Source: JBLHZY01 sp047631555 (GTDB lineage: Bacteria > Pseudomonadota > Alphaproteobacteria > Rhodobacterales > Rhodobacteraceae). From it: DNA of 64,000 nucleotides. A program made the translations under genes and the position numbers. Of the stretch, positions 16,951 through 25,583 are shown piece by piece. Under the pieces are notes generated by a model. The model saw only the letters and a program-made list of their open reading frames with translations. It was not told where the DNA came from and did no database searches. The stretch spans positions 1,178,001 to 1,242,000 of the forward strand of contig JBLHZY010000001.1 in NCBI GenBank assembly GCA_047631555.1, read 5' to 3'. The stretch's first letter is position 1; each line of letters opens with the position of its first letter.

Positions 16951-17910
16951 TTACTTGTTGTAGGCGTCAAGAATGGCAAGCGCTGCTTCGGAAGCATTGG
17001 CCTTCCAATTTTCGAGCATTGTGTCGCCAATGCCCTTCAGGCCTGCAATCAGCTCTGCACTTGGCTCATATACGGTGATTCCGTTTTCAGCGAGCGCCGC
17101 CGTCATGCTTTGGGCTTCTGCCGCGGACATTTCCCAACCACGGGTTTGCGCCGTTTCAGCCGCCGCCAAAACAGCCGCCTGCGTTTCCGCCCCAAGACCA
17201 TCAAACACCCGCTTGTTCACCACAACGATGTTCTTTGGCACCCAAGCATTGATCGGCGCATAATGGGTTACAAAATCCCACGCGGTTGAATTCACCCCCG
17301 TCGAAGGAGAGGTGATCATCGCCGCAACCTGGCCCGTGGCAAAAGCTTGCGCAATGTCAGAGGCTTCAATCTGTACTGGCGCTGCACCTGCAAGAGTTGC
17401 AAATTCCTCAAGGGCGGCGTTATAGGCGCGAAACCGCAAGCCGTTCAGATCGCCAACGGATGCAATCTCACCGTTGGTATAAAGCCCCTGCGCAGGCCAA
17501 GGAACGGAGAACAAAGGCATAAGGCCCTGCTCTGCCAAAAGGTCCGTAATGACGGGCTTTTGCGCCGCCCAAAGCTTGGCCGCGTCTTCATAGCTCGTGG
17601 CCACGAAGGGCTGACTGTCGATGCCATAGGCCAGATCTTCGTTAGACAGACGCGACAAGAAAAACTCGCCAATTGGAACTGAGCGATTGCGCACCGCCCC
17701 TTTTATTTCCGCATGGGGGAACAGCGATCCTGCGGAGTGAATTGTGATGTCGAGACCGCCGTCCGTTGCTGTGCGGATGTCGTCGGCAAATTGCATGATG
17801 TTCTGGGTATGGAATGTGCTATCGCCATATGGGGTCGGCATGTCCCAGCTTTGTGCTGTGGCCGCTGTAGCAAACGCCAGTGCAGCGGCGGCAATTACGA
17901 TATGTTTCAT
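16951..17910 (-). CDS. dctP: TRAP transporter substrate-binding protein (DctP), second system
   Basis: 319 residues from ATG 17910 with GGGAG 10 bases upstream; a further-upstream in-frame start would run through the promoter palindrome. A signal peptide (MKHIVIAAAALAFATAATAQ) leads to a periplasmic protein. Family marks: GLRFRAYNAALEEFATLAGAAPVQIEASDIAQAFATGQVAAMITSPSTG, with the conserved arginine of the LRFR motif. The segment VNSTAWDFVTHYAPINAWVPKNIVVVNK resembles members of this family encoded next to hydantoinase/oxoprolinase genes. First gene of its operon and divergent from that enzyme gene. Confidence 0.9.
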   Translation of the reverse strand: MKHIVIAAAALAFATAATAQSWDMPTPYGDSTFHTQNIMQFADDIRTATDGGLDITIHSAGSLFPHAEIKGAVRNRSVPIGEFFLSRLSNEDLAYGIDSQPFVATSYEDAAKLWAAQKPVITDLLAEQGLMPLFSVPWPAQGLYTNGEIASVGDLNGLRFRAYNAALEEFATLAGAAPVQIEASDIAQAFATGQVAAMITSPSTGVNSTAWDFVTHYAPINAWVPKNIVVVNKRVFDGLGAETQAAVLAAAETAQTRGWEMSAAEAQSMTAALAENGITVYEPSAELIAGLKGIGDTMLENWKANASEAALAILDAYNK

Positions 17911-17960
17911 TGGTTTGTACTCCCTAAAAGTCTCGGTTGGTTCCGAATCTATTCGCATTC

Positions 17961-17987
17961 ATAACGTTGACAATTTGTCAGCGTTAT
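17961..17987. promoter_or_regulatory. 27-bp operator palindrome in the dctP/hydantoinase promoter
   Basis: ATAACGTTGACAA and TTGTCAGCGTTAT form 13-bp arms (one mismatch) around a single T. It sits 51 bp from dctP and 40 bp from the oxoprolinase start, placed to control both directions. The winged-helix regulator at 14536 is the best candidate ligand. Confidence 0.65.
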
Positions 17988-18001
17988 ATCAATAAAGCAA
18001 C

Positions 18002-18007
18002 TATAAT
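18002..18007 (+). promoter_or_regulatory. Candidate -10 box of the hydantoinase/oxoprolinase gene
   Basis: TATAAT, a perfect -10 hexamer, is 20 bp before the start codon and overlaps no other site. The -35 position is poor (CAGCGT at 17 bases), and it falls inside the palindrome, so regulation at this point is likely. Confidence 0.4.
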
Positions 18008-18026
18008 TTGATTCGAGGACCTGGCG

Positions 18027-21000
18027 ATGAAAAAGACCAATAATAACAAGTGGCAGTTTTGGGTGGACCGGGGCGGCACCTTTACTGACATCGTCGCGCG
18101 TCGCCCAAATGGGGATCTAAAGACCCATAAACTGCTCTCCGAAAATCCCGAAGTTTATAGCGATGCGGCCGTGCACGGGATCAAAGCGCTTCTAGGTCTG
18201 ACGGATTGCGACGAAATCCCAAAGGGCCTGATCTCAGCCGTAAAGATGGGAACCACGGTCGCGACCAACGCCCTGTTGGAGCGCAAAGGTGAACGCACTC
18301 TTTTGATGATCACCAAAGGCTTTGGCGATCTGTTGCGCATTGGCTATCAAAACCGCCCAGACCTTTTCGATCTCAATATTGTCCTGCCAGAATTGCTTTA
18401 TGAAGACGTTATCGAAGTCGAAGAACGCCTTGATGCCAGCGGCGCGATCATCACGCCCCTAGACGTCTCAAGCGCGCATCAGGCCCTCGCGCGCGCCTAT
18501 AGCAAAGGGTATCGCTCTGTGGCAATCGCCTTGATGCATGGTTACAGGTATACCGATCACGAAGCCCAACTTGGCAAATTGGCCAAACAAACGGGCTTTA
18601 CCCAAGTCTCTTTGAGCCATGAGGCAAGCCCGCTGATCAAACTGGTTTCGCGCGGCGATACGGCTGTGGTTGATGCCTATCTCTCGCCGATTTTGCGCCG
18701 CTATGTCGAACAGGTTGCAGATGCGCTGCACGCCGATGCGGGCGGCTGCGACAGTCTGATGTTTATGCAATCCAACGGCGGGCTGACCGATGCGCGACTG
18801 TTTCAGGGCAAAGACGCAATCCTGTCGGGGCCTGCGGGCGGCGTGGTTGGCATGGTGCGAACGGCGCAGGAAAGCGGTTTTGATCGCTTGATCGGCTTTG
18901 ATATGGGCGGCACCTCGACCGATGTATGCCACTACGCGGGCGCCTATGAGCGCTCGTTCGAGACCGAAGTTGCCGGCGTTCGAATGCGCGCGCCGATGAT
19001 GTCTATTCACACGGTTGCCGCTGGCGGCGGCTCAATCCTGTCCTATAGCGATGGACGCATGCAGGTTGGGCCGCAAAGCGCAGGCGCAAATCCTGGCCCG
19101 GCAGCCTATCGCCGCGGCGGCCCGCTCACGGTCACCGATTGCAACGTCTTGTTGGGCAAATTACAGCCCTCGCAGTTTCCCTCTGTTTTTGGGCCAAACG
19201 CGGACCAACCCCTTGATCTTGCCATCGTTCAGCAGAAGTTTGCCGCCCTAGCCGAGGAGATCGAAGGCGCGAAATCCGTCGAGGAAATCGCCGAAGGGTT
19301 CTTGCGTATCGCCGTCGAAAACATGGCCAACGCGATCAAGAAAATCAGTGTTCAGCGCGGCTATGACGTTACCAAATATACGATGAATTGCTTTGGCGGC
19401 GCGGGCGGTCAACACGCCTGTCTTGTGGCCGATGCGCTTGGAATGGAAAGCATCTTTATCCATCCTTTTGCGGGGGTTCTCTCGGCCTTTGGCATGGGGT
19501 TGGCTGATGTGCGCGCCATTCAAGAATATCAATTCGCCGCCCCGATTGAGGATATAGATGCGGCGAAATCTGCCATCGAAATGCTGACGCAAAAGGCAAC
19601 AAATGACGTGCTGCGCCAAGGCATCGCGCGCGAAAACATCCGCTGCGTTTGCATCGCCCATATCCGCACAGACGGCGCGCATCAGACCCTCGAAACACCG
19701 TTTGGAACGCCCGCAGAAATGAAGGCCGGCTTTGACGAGGCGCATCTTCAGCGCTTTGGTTTTGTCCCGGAATACTCAAGCCTCATTATTGATCTTCTGA
19801 CCGCAGAGGCAATCGGCGCCACAGGCGAAACCATCGCAATTCCAAGTGCCAAAGCGCGCAAGACCGCTCCTAGAGAGGCCCAAATGTTTAGCAACGGCGC
19901 ATGGGTCAGTGTCCCGCTTGTCGATCGCGCAACCCTTATGCAGGGCCAAACTGTTGCTGGTCCGGCCATCATCACCGAACCCACCGGGACAAATATTCTT
20001 GAGAAGGGCTGGCAAGCCGAAGCGGTCAGCGGCGGCAATCTGGTGCTGCGCCGCGTAACCAAACTTGATCGAAACGAGGCTATTGGAACCCGGGTCGATC
20101 CGGTCATGCTTGAGGTCTTTAACAACCTCTTTATGTCCATCGCCGAGCAAATGGGCGCGACCCTCGCCAATACGGCCTATTCGGTAAACATCAAAGAGCG
20201 CTACGATTTTTCTTGTGCCATTTTTGATGCCAAGGGTGATCTCGTGGCCAACGCGCCCCACGTCCCGGTGCACCTTGGCTCGATGTCCGACAGCGTGCGC
20301 ACGGTCCTAAACCAAAACGCAGGCCGCATCCGCCCGGGCGATGTTTATATGATGAACAACCCCTACAACGGCGGCACCCATCTGCCCGATGTGACCGTCA
20401 TTACCCCGGTCTTTGATGCGCAAGGCAAAGAGATTATTTATACCGTCGCCTCGCGCGGCCATCACGCCGATATTGGCGGAACAACGCCCGGCTCGGCCCC
20501 GCCCGACAGCCGACATATCGAAGAAGAAGGCGTTTTGATTGATAATTTCCTGCTCGTCAAAGAAGGCATTCTTCAAGACAAAGCGGCGCGCCTTTTGCTT
20601 GCCTCCGGCAAATACCCCTGCCGCAATGTGGATCAAAACATGGCCGATCTGGCCGCCCAAATTGCGGCAAATGCAACAGGGGTGAGCGAGTTGACCAAGA
20701 TCACCCGCCAATTCGGCCTCGATGTCGTGCATGCCTATATGAGCCATGTGCAAGACAACGCCGAAGAAAGCGTGCGGCGGGTTCTGGATGTTTTGCACGA
20801 TTGCCAATTTACCTATCCGCTCGACAGTGGCGCGCAAATCCAAGTGGCGATCTCTGTTGATCACGAAACGCGCAACGCAACGATCGATTTCACCGGCACC
20901 TCCGCACAGGACGAATTTAACTACAACGCCCCCTTGGCGATCTGCCATGCGGTTGTTCTGTATGTATTTCGAACCCTCGTTGGCGCAAATATCCCGATGA

Positions 21001-21629
21001 ACCAAGGCTGCCTCAAGCCTCTCAAAATCGTCGTCCCCGAAGGCACAATGATCAGCCCCCAAGCCCCGGCGGCCGTCATCTCCGGCAATACAGAAGTCAG
21101 CCAAGCAATCGCCGATACGCTTTACGGCGCGCTCGGCGTCATCGCGGGCAGCCAAGGCACGATGAACAATTTCGTCTACGGCAATGAAACCTACCAAAAT
21201 TACGAAACGATTTGCGGCGGCGCCGGGGCGGGCAATGGCTTTGTCGGCGCAAGCGCGGTGCACACCCATATGACCAATACCCGCATGACCGACCCAGAAG
21301 TTCTTGAAACGCGGTTTCCGGTTCGCGTCGAAGAATTCTCAATCCGGAATGGTTCTGGCGGGAAGGGCAAATATGCCGGCGGCGAAGGCATCCTACGACG
21401 GCTTCGGTTTCTTGAGCCGATGACAGCGACAGTCCTGTCGTCGCATCGCCAAACCCCGCCCCACGGGGCCTCTGGCGGCGGGCCGGGCGCCTTGGGGGAA
21501 AACGCGGTTATTCGGGTGAATGGCACGAAAGAGATGCTGAAAGGCAATGACGTGGTCCAAATGAACACAGGCGATATCTTTGTTCTCAAATCGCCCGGCG
21601 GCGGCGGCTATGGAAAAGCAACGGATTGA
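18027..21629 (+). CDS. Hydantoinase/5-oxoprolinase family protein, HyuA-HyuB fusion
   Basis: 1200 residues from ATG 18027, with GAGGA upstream. The N-terminal half (to ~690) is the HyuA/ATP-dependent hydantoinase part: FWVDRGGTFTDIV near the start, KMGTTVATNALLERKGERT, MQSNGGLTDA, SGPAGGVVGM, GFDMGGTSTDVCHY, CFGGAGGQHACLVADALGM. From ~690 (DPVMLEVFNNLFMSIAEQMGATL) it is HyuB, ending SPGGGGYGKATD. This is the arrangement of 5-oxoprolinase, which opens 5-oxoproline with ATP, although members act on other hydantoins, N-methylhydantoins or acetone-like substrates. The divergent TRAP system probably imports its substrate. Confidence 0.93.
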   Translation: MKKTNNNKWQFWVDRGGTFTDIVARRPNGDLKTHKLLSENPEVYSDAAVHGIKALLGLTDCDEIPKGLISAVKMGTTVATNALLERKGERTLLMITKGFGDLLRIGYQNRPDLFDLNIVLPELLYEDVIEVEERLDASGAIITPLDVSSAHQALARAYSKGYRSVAIALMHGYRYTDHEAQLGKLAKQTGFTQVSLSHEASPLIKLVSRGDTAVVDAYLSPILRRYVEQVADALHADAGGCDSLMFMQSNGGLTDARLFQGKDAILSGPAGGVVGMVRTAQESGFDRLIGFDMGGTSTDVCHYAGAYERSFETEVAGVRMRAPMMSIHTVAAGGGSILSYSDGRMQVGPQSAGANPGPAAYRRGGPLTVTDCNVLLGKLQPSQFPSVFGPNADQPLDLAIVQQKFAALAEEIEGAKSVEEIAEGFLRIAVENMANAIKKISVQRGYDVTKYTMNCFGGAGGQHACLVADALGMESIFIHPFAGVLSAFGMGLADVRAIQEYQFAAPIEDIDAAKSAIEMLTQKATNDVLRQGIARENIRCVCIAHIRTDGAHQTLETPFGTPAEMKAGFDEAHLQRFGFVPEYSSLIIDLLTAEAIGATGETIAIPSAKARKTAPREAQMFSNGAWVSVPLVDRATLMQGQTVAGPAIITEPTGTNILEKGWQAEAVSGGNLVLRRVTKLDRNEAIGTRVDPVMLEVFNNLFMSIAEQMGATLANTAYSVNIKERYDFSCAIFDAKGDLVANAPHVPVHLGSMSDSVRTVLNQNAGRIRPGDVYMMNNPYNGGTHLPDVTVITPVFDAQGKEIIYTVASRGHHADIGGTTPGSAPPDSRHIEEEGVLIDNFLLVKEGILQDKAARLLLASGKYPCRNVDQNMADLAAQIAANATGVSELTKITRQFGLDVVHAYMSHVQDNAEESVRRVLDVLHDCQFTYPLDSGAQIQVAISVDHETRNATIDFTGTSAQDEFNYNAPLAICHAVVLYVFRTLVGANIPMNQGCLKPLKIVVPEGTMISPQAPAAVISGNTEVSQAIADTLYGALGVIAGSQGTMNNFVYGNETYQNYETICGGAGAGNGFVGASAVHTHMTNTRMTDPEVLETRFPVRVEEFSIRNGSGGKGKYAGGEGILRRLRFLEPMTATVLSSHRQTPPHGASGGGPGALGENAVIRVNGTKEMLKGNDVVQMNTGDIFVLKSPGGGGYGKATD

Positions 21630-21639
21630 AAGGGCTAAG

Positions 21640-21868
21640 ATGCCAACCTATCGCGAGATCCAAGAAGCTACCAAAGCGCAGCATGGGTTCACCCCGAAAA
21701 CATGCTGGATTGCAGACATCAAATCAGCCCATAGACTAACCCGCGGCGCATAGCCTAACCCGCGGCCCCGCCCCAAACGCAAGTGACTTGGGGTCGCGAA
21801 AACATCCATGCCCGGCGCATCGCAAAGAAGCTTTAACCGAGATTATGAAGGAACGCGGCGTGCTTTAA
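21640..21868 (+). pseudogene. Small conserved protein gene broken by a 19-bp tandem duplication
   Basis: ATG 21640 opens a frame with MPTYREIQEATKAQHGFTPK followed by TCWIADIKSAH, which resembles the short (~65-residue) bacterial proteins of the form TY.EIQ....GF.PKTCWIA. It stops at TAG 21751. One frame over, the C-terminal half continues as NASDLGSRKHPCPAHRKEAL...ERGVL to TAA 21866, giving the expected R..PCP..KR ending. The two halves are put out of frame by the direct repeat at 21730-21767 (unit 19 bp). Removing one copy joins them in a single ~70-residue protein. Alternatively the 37-residue product is used as it is. Function of the family is not known to me. Confidence 0.6.
21730..21767. 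repeat. 19-bp tandem duplication
   Basis: Two adjacent copies, 21730-21748 and 21749-21767, agree at 17 of 19 bases; the shared core is CTAACCCGCGGC. Nineteen bases shift the frame by one. Confidence 0.85.
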
Positions 21869-21894
21869 TTCGGGCAGCCAAACGGCGGGCCAGA

Positions 21895-22530
21895 TCAAGA
21901 CTTGTGCCGCTCCAACAGCCGCGCGCGGGTCTCGTCATTGATCTCATTTGTAACGGCCAAATCTTCATCGGCCTGAAACGCGCCAATCGCGGCCCCGACG
22001 TCTTCTTTGCCCTGCGCATCTTTTAGCGAATAGCCCAGATTTGTCAGCCGCGCCGCAACCCCTTTGGGATCATCAATCGGCGTGAGATGCCCCAGCTTGA
22101 GCACATGGGTTTCTGGCTCGCCCTCAGGATCGAGCACCAACTCGCCCGAAACAGCGCGCGGCGGAATCCAGGCAAGCAACAACCCGTCGTCATCCGTCTC
22201 GTCACTGACCTCATTGCCATCAATGGTAAGGCTAAAGGGCAACTTACTGCGCGGTTCGCCCTTGTCATCCAAAAGCCGCAAGCGCAAGCGTTCTGGTACG
22301 CCTTTGCGACGAAAACTATGGCGCTTTCCTGTGGCGCAAGAAATGTTTTTGGGGCGCAGGTCCGGAACAAAAACCTGATCCTCACCAGGCATCAATACAT
22401 AGGCGTTTTCGCGTTTTTCGCGCAGCGCTGCGTTCTGAGGAAGATCCCATAACGTATCGGGAAAAAACCCAAAAGACTCTCCAATACTGGAAAGGCAATC
22501 GCCCTTTTTCACAGTGTAGTTCGTTGGCAT
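21895..22530 (-). CDS. LysM and peptidoglycan-binding-like protein
   Basis: 211 residues from ATG 22530, with GGTGGA upstream. Residues 3-55 are a LysM domain (YTVKKGDCLSSIGESFGFFPDTLWDLPQNAALREKR, ending ...VLMPGEDQVFVP). Residues ~78-150 form a beta-rich region (RLRLRLLDDKGEPRSKLPFSLTIDGNEVSDETDDDGLLLAWIPP), and ~165-211 look like a peptidoglycan-binding helical repeat (VAARLTNLGYSLKDAQG...GAIGAFQADEDLAVTNEINDETRARLLE). This three-part layout is familiar from accessory proteins encoded with type VI and other contractile-injection effectors. No signal peptide. It is divergent from the nuclease gene across 190 bp. Confidence 0.78.
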   Translation of the reverse strand: MPTNYTVKKGDCLSSIGESFGFFPDTLWDLPQNAALREKRENAYVLMPGEDQVFVPDLRPKNISCATGKRHSFRRKGVPERLRLRLLDDKGEPRSKLPFSLTIDGNEVSDETDDDGLLLAWIPPRAVSGELVLDPEGEPETHVLKLGHLTPIDDPKGVAARLTNLGYSLKDAQGKEDVGAAIGAFQADEDLAVTNEINDETRARLLERHKS

Positions 22531-22720
22531 TCGTCCACCATTCTACGATCTTGATGGCACGACAAAGCAAGTCGATCGCGCCTTTGGCTCGTTGGCCCCG
22601 ATGTGGGCGCTTGACCTAAGAAAGCGTAAGGGTAACCTGTTGTCAGGGCAATCGATTTTCGGCTGACCAATTTGGAACGCGGCACTTTTGGGCGCGAGAT
22701 CCGCACGAAAGGGTACTCTC

Positions 22721-24961
22721 ATGCCGGGCAAGAAAACCGAAAAACGCCAGACCCGCGACAAGGCCCTAGCCACCAAAAACAAGCCCCCCAAACGGCAAAA
22801 ACTCCAAGCCAAAGCGGACGAACCAGATCACGCCCCCATGATGGCTTCCAAGCCTAAAGCGCAGGCCCCTACGCCAAAACCCGCCCCCAAAAAAGACCGG
22901 GTATTTCTAAAGGCGCGCAGAAAAGCCGCCAAACCTGCGCCAAAACAAGCGGCGGGTGGCGGCGGCGGCGCGGCAGCAGCGCCTGAACAAGATCCAAGCC
23001 AAATGGTCGCGTCAGCTGGGGTCGTCGAAGTCGTCGCCGAGGTTGGATTTGCAACAAACGCAAAATCAAAAAAGGGCTATGTCTTAAAGCGCCGCGCCTC
23101 AGCGGGAAATCTTGGCGACCTTGAAGATGCCGTATGCGCGCGATTTATGACGAACACATTAAAGACCAGAAACGCCGAATTTCTGCGCGTCGTTCTTTGG
23201 AATATTCAGGATTTCGGCGGCGGCCCCTCTGGCGCTTGGCCCAGCGTCGATCAACCCGCGAACGATGCATATACCAAGTGGCTTAACGCTTATCCGGCGG
23301 TCGCCGGCATCGAAATGCCTTCCCTTGCCAGCCGTCCCAAACGGCGCAAGGCGCTTGTCAAAGAGCTTAAAGCAAAGGGTGTCGACCATAGCGACAACGC
23401 GGTGATCGACTATCACGAACAGGTTTTACATGTCTGCGCGCTTGCCGATCACATCGCGACCCTCAACTTCGATATTCTGATCGCGCTTGAGGTCAAACAG
23501 CGCGCAAGCCCCCCTGCAACCGCGACCAAGCTTGATTCCAAAGGCTGGGCCGCAATCAAGATATTTTTCCTCTATGGCGTTTGGTCGGCAATTAAGAAAC
23601 TCCCCGAAGTTCAGGAAGGCATTCTCAATGAGATCGGCTTTGCCCGCGCGGCCAATGGCGACAAATTGGTCAACACGACCAAAGCTCAGGGCCTCAATAA
23701 GAAAACGCATCACTGCATAGACGAAAAGCAAGCCGAAAACCTCGCCGCAGCCTATCGCGACGGGCGCAATTATTGGGCAGGGCTTGGCGACGAAGAGGCC
23801 AGTGCAACACTCCATGAAGCGTTTAGCGATGCGGTTGAAATCCCTACCGTCGAAGACGATCCCCAAGTCGCAGGCGCGGCAAAACCAAAGGCCAAAACCG
23901 CAACGGATAAAAGCGATGAGGCGCTGGACGAGTTTCTTCCAGACGACAATTTCTTCTTGCTCTTGGCCTGCCTGTTTTCGCGCCGAACGGTAGATTCCAA
24001 GAAGAACATAATTACCAAATCCTACAATTATCAAATCCTTCCGACCAAAAGCATAGGAACCGTAAACAGCCTAACGCGCGCAATTGAAAAGGACGCATTA
24101 GACGAATTTGACTTTGAAACCAAAAATATCGAAGAGCTTATTGCCTCGATGAAAGGCCTTTGGAATGCCATGATGCGCGGCCGCTCCTTGTCGCAGGTCT
24201 GCAAAGCCGTCCTAACGCCGCCCCTGCCCGTCTCAACGAAAGACTATGCCTTTGAAAGCTTGGTTGCGGTGCTGAACAAACGCCTAAGCGAGCAAGGCCA
24301 ACCCAAACTTAAGGTCATCCTCAAGCCAAAGGATTTCAATGGTGCCGAAGCCCTTGGCTTTGCGACAACCCAAGAGTGCGCGGTCGACGAAGACAATATC
24401 AAACTGCACGTGTTCAAGGACGCAGCAACCTATCAACGCCCGCTGCATGTGATCCCTGTTACCAAGGGCGGTTTGAAAGCCCATATCATCGCAGGACATG
24501 CCCCTGCCCCAAATCACTGGACCGTTGGAAAAGCCAAAGCCCTAAACCAAAAGGTTGTGAGCTGGTTTGAAGAGGCAAACCGCATCGGCGAGGTATTGGG
24601 CAAAGGCGGAGAGCCCGTCCTTTTCGCCGGTGATCTGAATATTACAGGTAAAAATGCCAAGGGTCTTGGATTGCTGGATGCTGCTTGGCTTCCCAATTCA
24701 GGCGAACATGGCAACATCAAAACCTCCTATGTTCGCACCAAAAAGAAGGGCGGCGGCGCCAGCAAATGGTCAGAGGCCTATGACAAGGTCTTGCTGTTGG
24801 GCGCCTCGACGCAGGCCGCGAGCTACTCTTTGACTTGGATGCGCGATACGCGATGGGATTCATTTTCTGACGCACGCAAATACAGCGATCATAGCTTTAT
24901 CGTTGCAAATCTTGAAAAAGTCGCCGGCAAAGGGAAGTTTCAATTCATCGAACCGACATAG
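22721..24961 (+). CDS. Large endonuclease/exonuclease/phosphatase (DNase I-fold) protein, possible secreted effector
   Basis: 746 residues from ATG 22721 (AAGGG upstream). Residues 1-95 are basic, Pro/Ala-rich and disordered, ending in a glycine run. EEP-fold landmarks are in order: VVLWNIQDFGGG (~158-168, Asn and Gln at the metal site), DILIALEVKQ with Glu257, AHIIAGHAP (~585), FAGDLNITGKN (~636, D638 and N640), YDKVLLLG, and SDHSF (722-726, final Asp-His). All classic catalytic positions appear intact. About 300 residues, far more than in ordinary EEP enzymes, lie between the Glu and GHAP motifs. No signal peptide. Neighbours suggest an injected nuclease toxin. A cytoplasmic phosphodiesterase or repair enzyme is the alternative. 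Confidence 0.72.
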   Translation: MPGKKTEKRQTRDKALATKNKPPKRQKLQAKADEPDHAPMMASKPKAQAPTPKPAPKKDRVFLKARRKAAKPAPKQAAGGGGGAAAAPEQDPSQMVASAGVVEVVAEVGFATNAKSKKGYVLKRRASAGNLGDLEDAVCARFMTNTLKTRNAEFLRVVLWNIQDFGGGPSGAWPSVDQPANDAYTKWLNAYPAVAGIEMPSLASRPKRRKALVKELKAKGVDHSDNAVIDYHEQVLHVCALADHIATLNFDILIALEVKQRASPPATATKLDSKGWAAIKIFFLYGVWSAIKKLPEVQEGILNEIGFARAANGDKLVNTTKAQGLNKKTHHCIDEKQAENLAAAYRDGRNYWAGLGDEEASATLHEAFSDAVEIPTVEDDPQVAGAAKPKAKTATDKSDEALDEFLPDDNFFLLLACLFSRRTVDSKKNIITKSYNYQILPTKSIGTVNSLTRAIEKDALDEFDFETKNIEELIASMKGLWNAMMRGRSLSQVCKAVLTPPLPVSTKDYAFESLVAVLNKRLSEQGQPKLKVILKPKDFNGAEALGFATTQECAVDEDNIKLHVFKDAATYQRPLHVIPVTKGGLKAHIIAGHAPAPNHWTVGKAKALNQKVVSWFEEANRIGEVLGKGGEPVLFAGDLNITGKNAKGLGLLDAAWLPNSGEHGNIKTSYVRTKKKGGGASKWSEAYDKVLLLGASTQAASYSLTWMRDTRWDSFSDARKYSDHSFIVANLEKVAGKGKFQFIEPT

Positions 24962-24968
24962 CGAGGCG

Positions 24969-25583
24969 CTAAATCGCCTCCCAAGCGTCTTTATCGAACT
25001 CGGGGAAATTGACCATATAGGTCCCCGGTTTCAATCGGTCTTTGCGCGCCAAGCCTTTGCTATCAAGGGTTCCGCGCATGACGATGCTCTTGTCTGGATC
25101 CGCAATCACATATTTCGCAAATGGGATCGGCTGATCATCTTCGCCAAGCAATTCGATCTCAATCCAAGTGGTTTTTATCGGCACGGCATGCTCGATAGCG
25201 GACTCAGCGCGCGCCACTCTTTTGCGCCGTTCAGCGCGCGCGTCGTCCTCTTCTTGCTGCGCGTCTGACTTCTTTGGAAGGCTTACGCCATTGCTCGTGA
25301 TCGCCGTCTTGTGCGTCTCAGGATCAAACAGCCTGATTTGGCGCGAAACCAGCTTGCGTGCGAGTTGTTCAATCACTTGATGGTCGCTCAAAAGATGAAG
25401 CGGCGGGCAATCCATGCTGGCGCGCAAAGCATCGCGGTACGCGCTCATATTCATGCCGCCATACATCGCGCTGCGCAAAAACATTGCCGTACTGGCCTGA
25501 TCCGAAAACTCTAGAACATTCTCAGCAGAGCCAAAGTGACGATCAAGGTGAAGTCGCCTGCCATAATGATCGATCGTTCTCAA
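24969..25583 (-). CDS. Contractile-secretion-associated protein with C-terminal beta domain
   Basis: 204 residues if TTG 25583 is the start (GAGGA 7 bases upstream); a TTG at 25625 in the same frame has no ribosome site. Residues ~1-100 are helical with RTIDHYGRRLHLD and MFLRSAMYGGMNMSAYRDALRASM. A charged linker (~105-135, RKRVARAE) leads to the C-terminal domain KTTWIEIELLGEDDQPIPFAKYVIADPD...RGTLDSKGLARKDRLKPGTYMVNFPEFD, a transthyretin-like beta repeat seen widely beside VgrG/PAAR-type effectors. It faces the nuclease gene tail to tail, 7 bp away. It could be an adaptor, a second effector or, less likely, the immunity protein. Confidence 0.7.
   Translation of the reverse strand: MRTIDHYGRRLHLDRHFGSAENVLEFSDQASTAMFLRSAMYGGMNMSAYRDALRASMDCPPLHLLSDHQVIEQLARKLVSRQIRLFDPETHKTAITSNGVSLPKKSDAQQEEDDARAERRKRVARAESAIEHAVPIKTTWIEIELLGEDDQPIPFAKYVIADPDKSIVMRGTLDSKGLARKDRLKPGTYMVNFPEFDKDAWEAI

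Noticed and set aside
20307..21269. 320-residue minus-strand frame in the oxoprolinase gene
   Set aside because: Shadow of the strongly supported plus-strand gene, lacking motifs.
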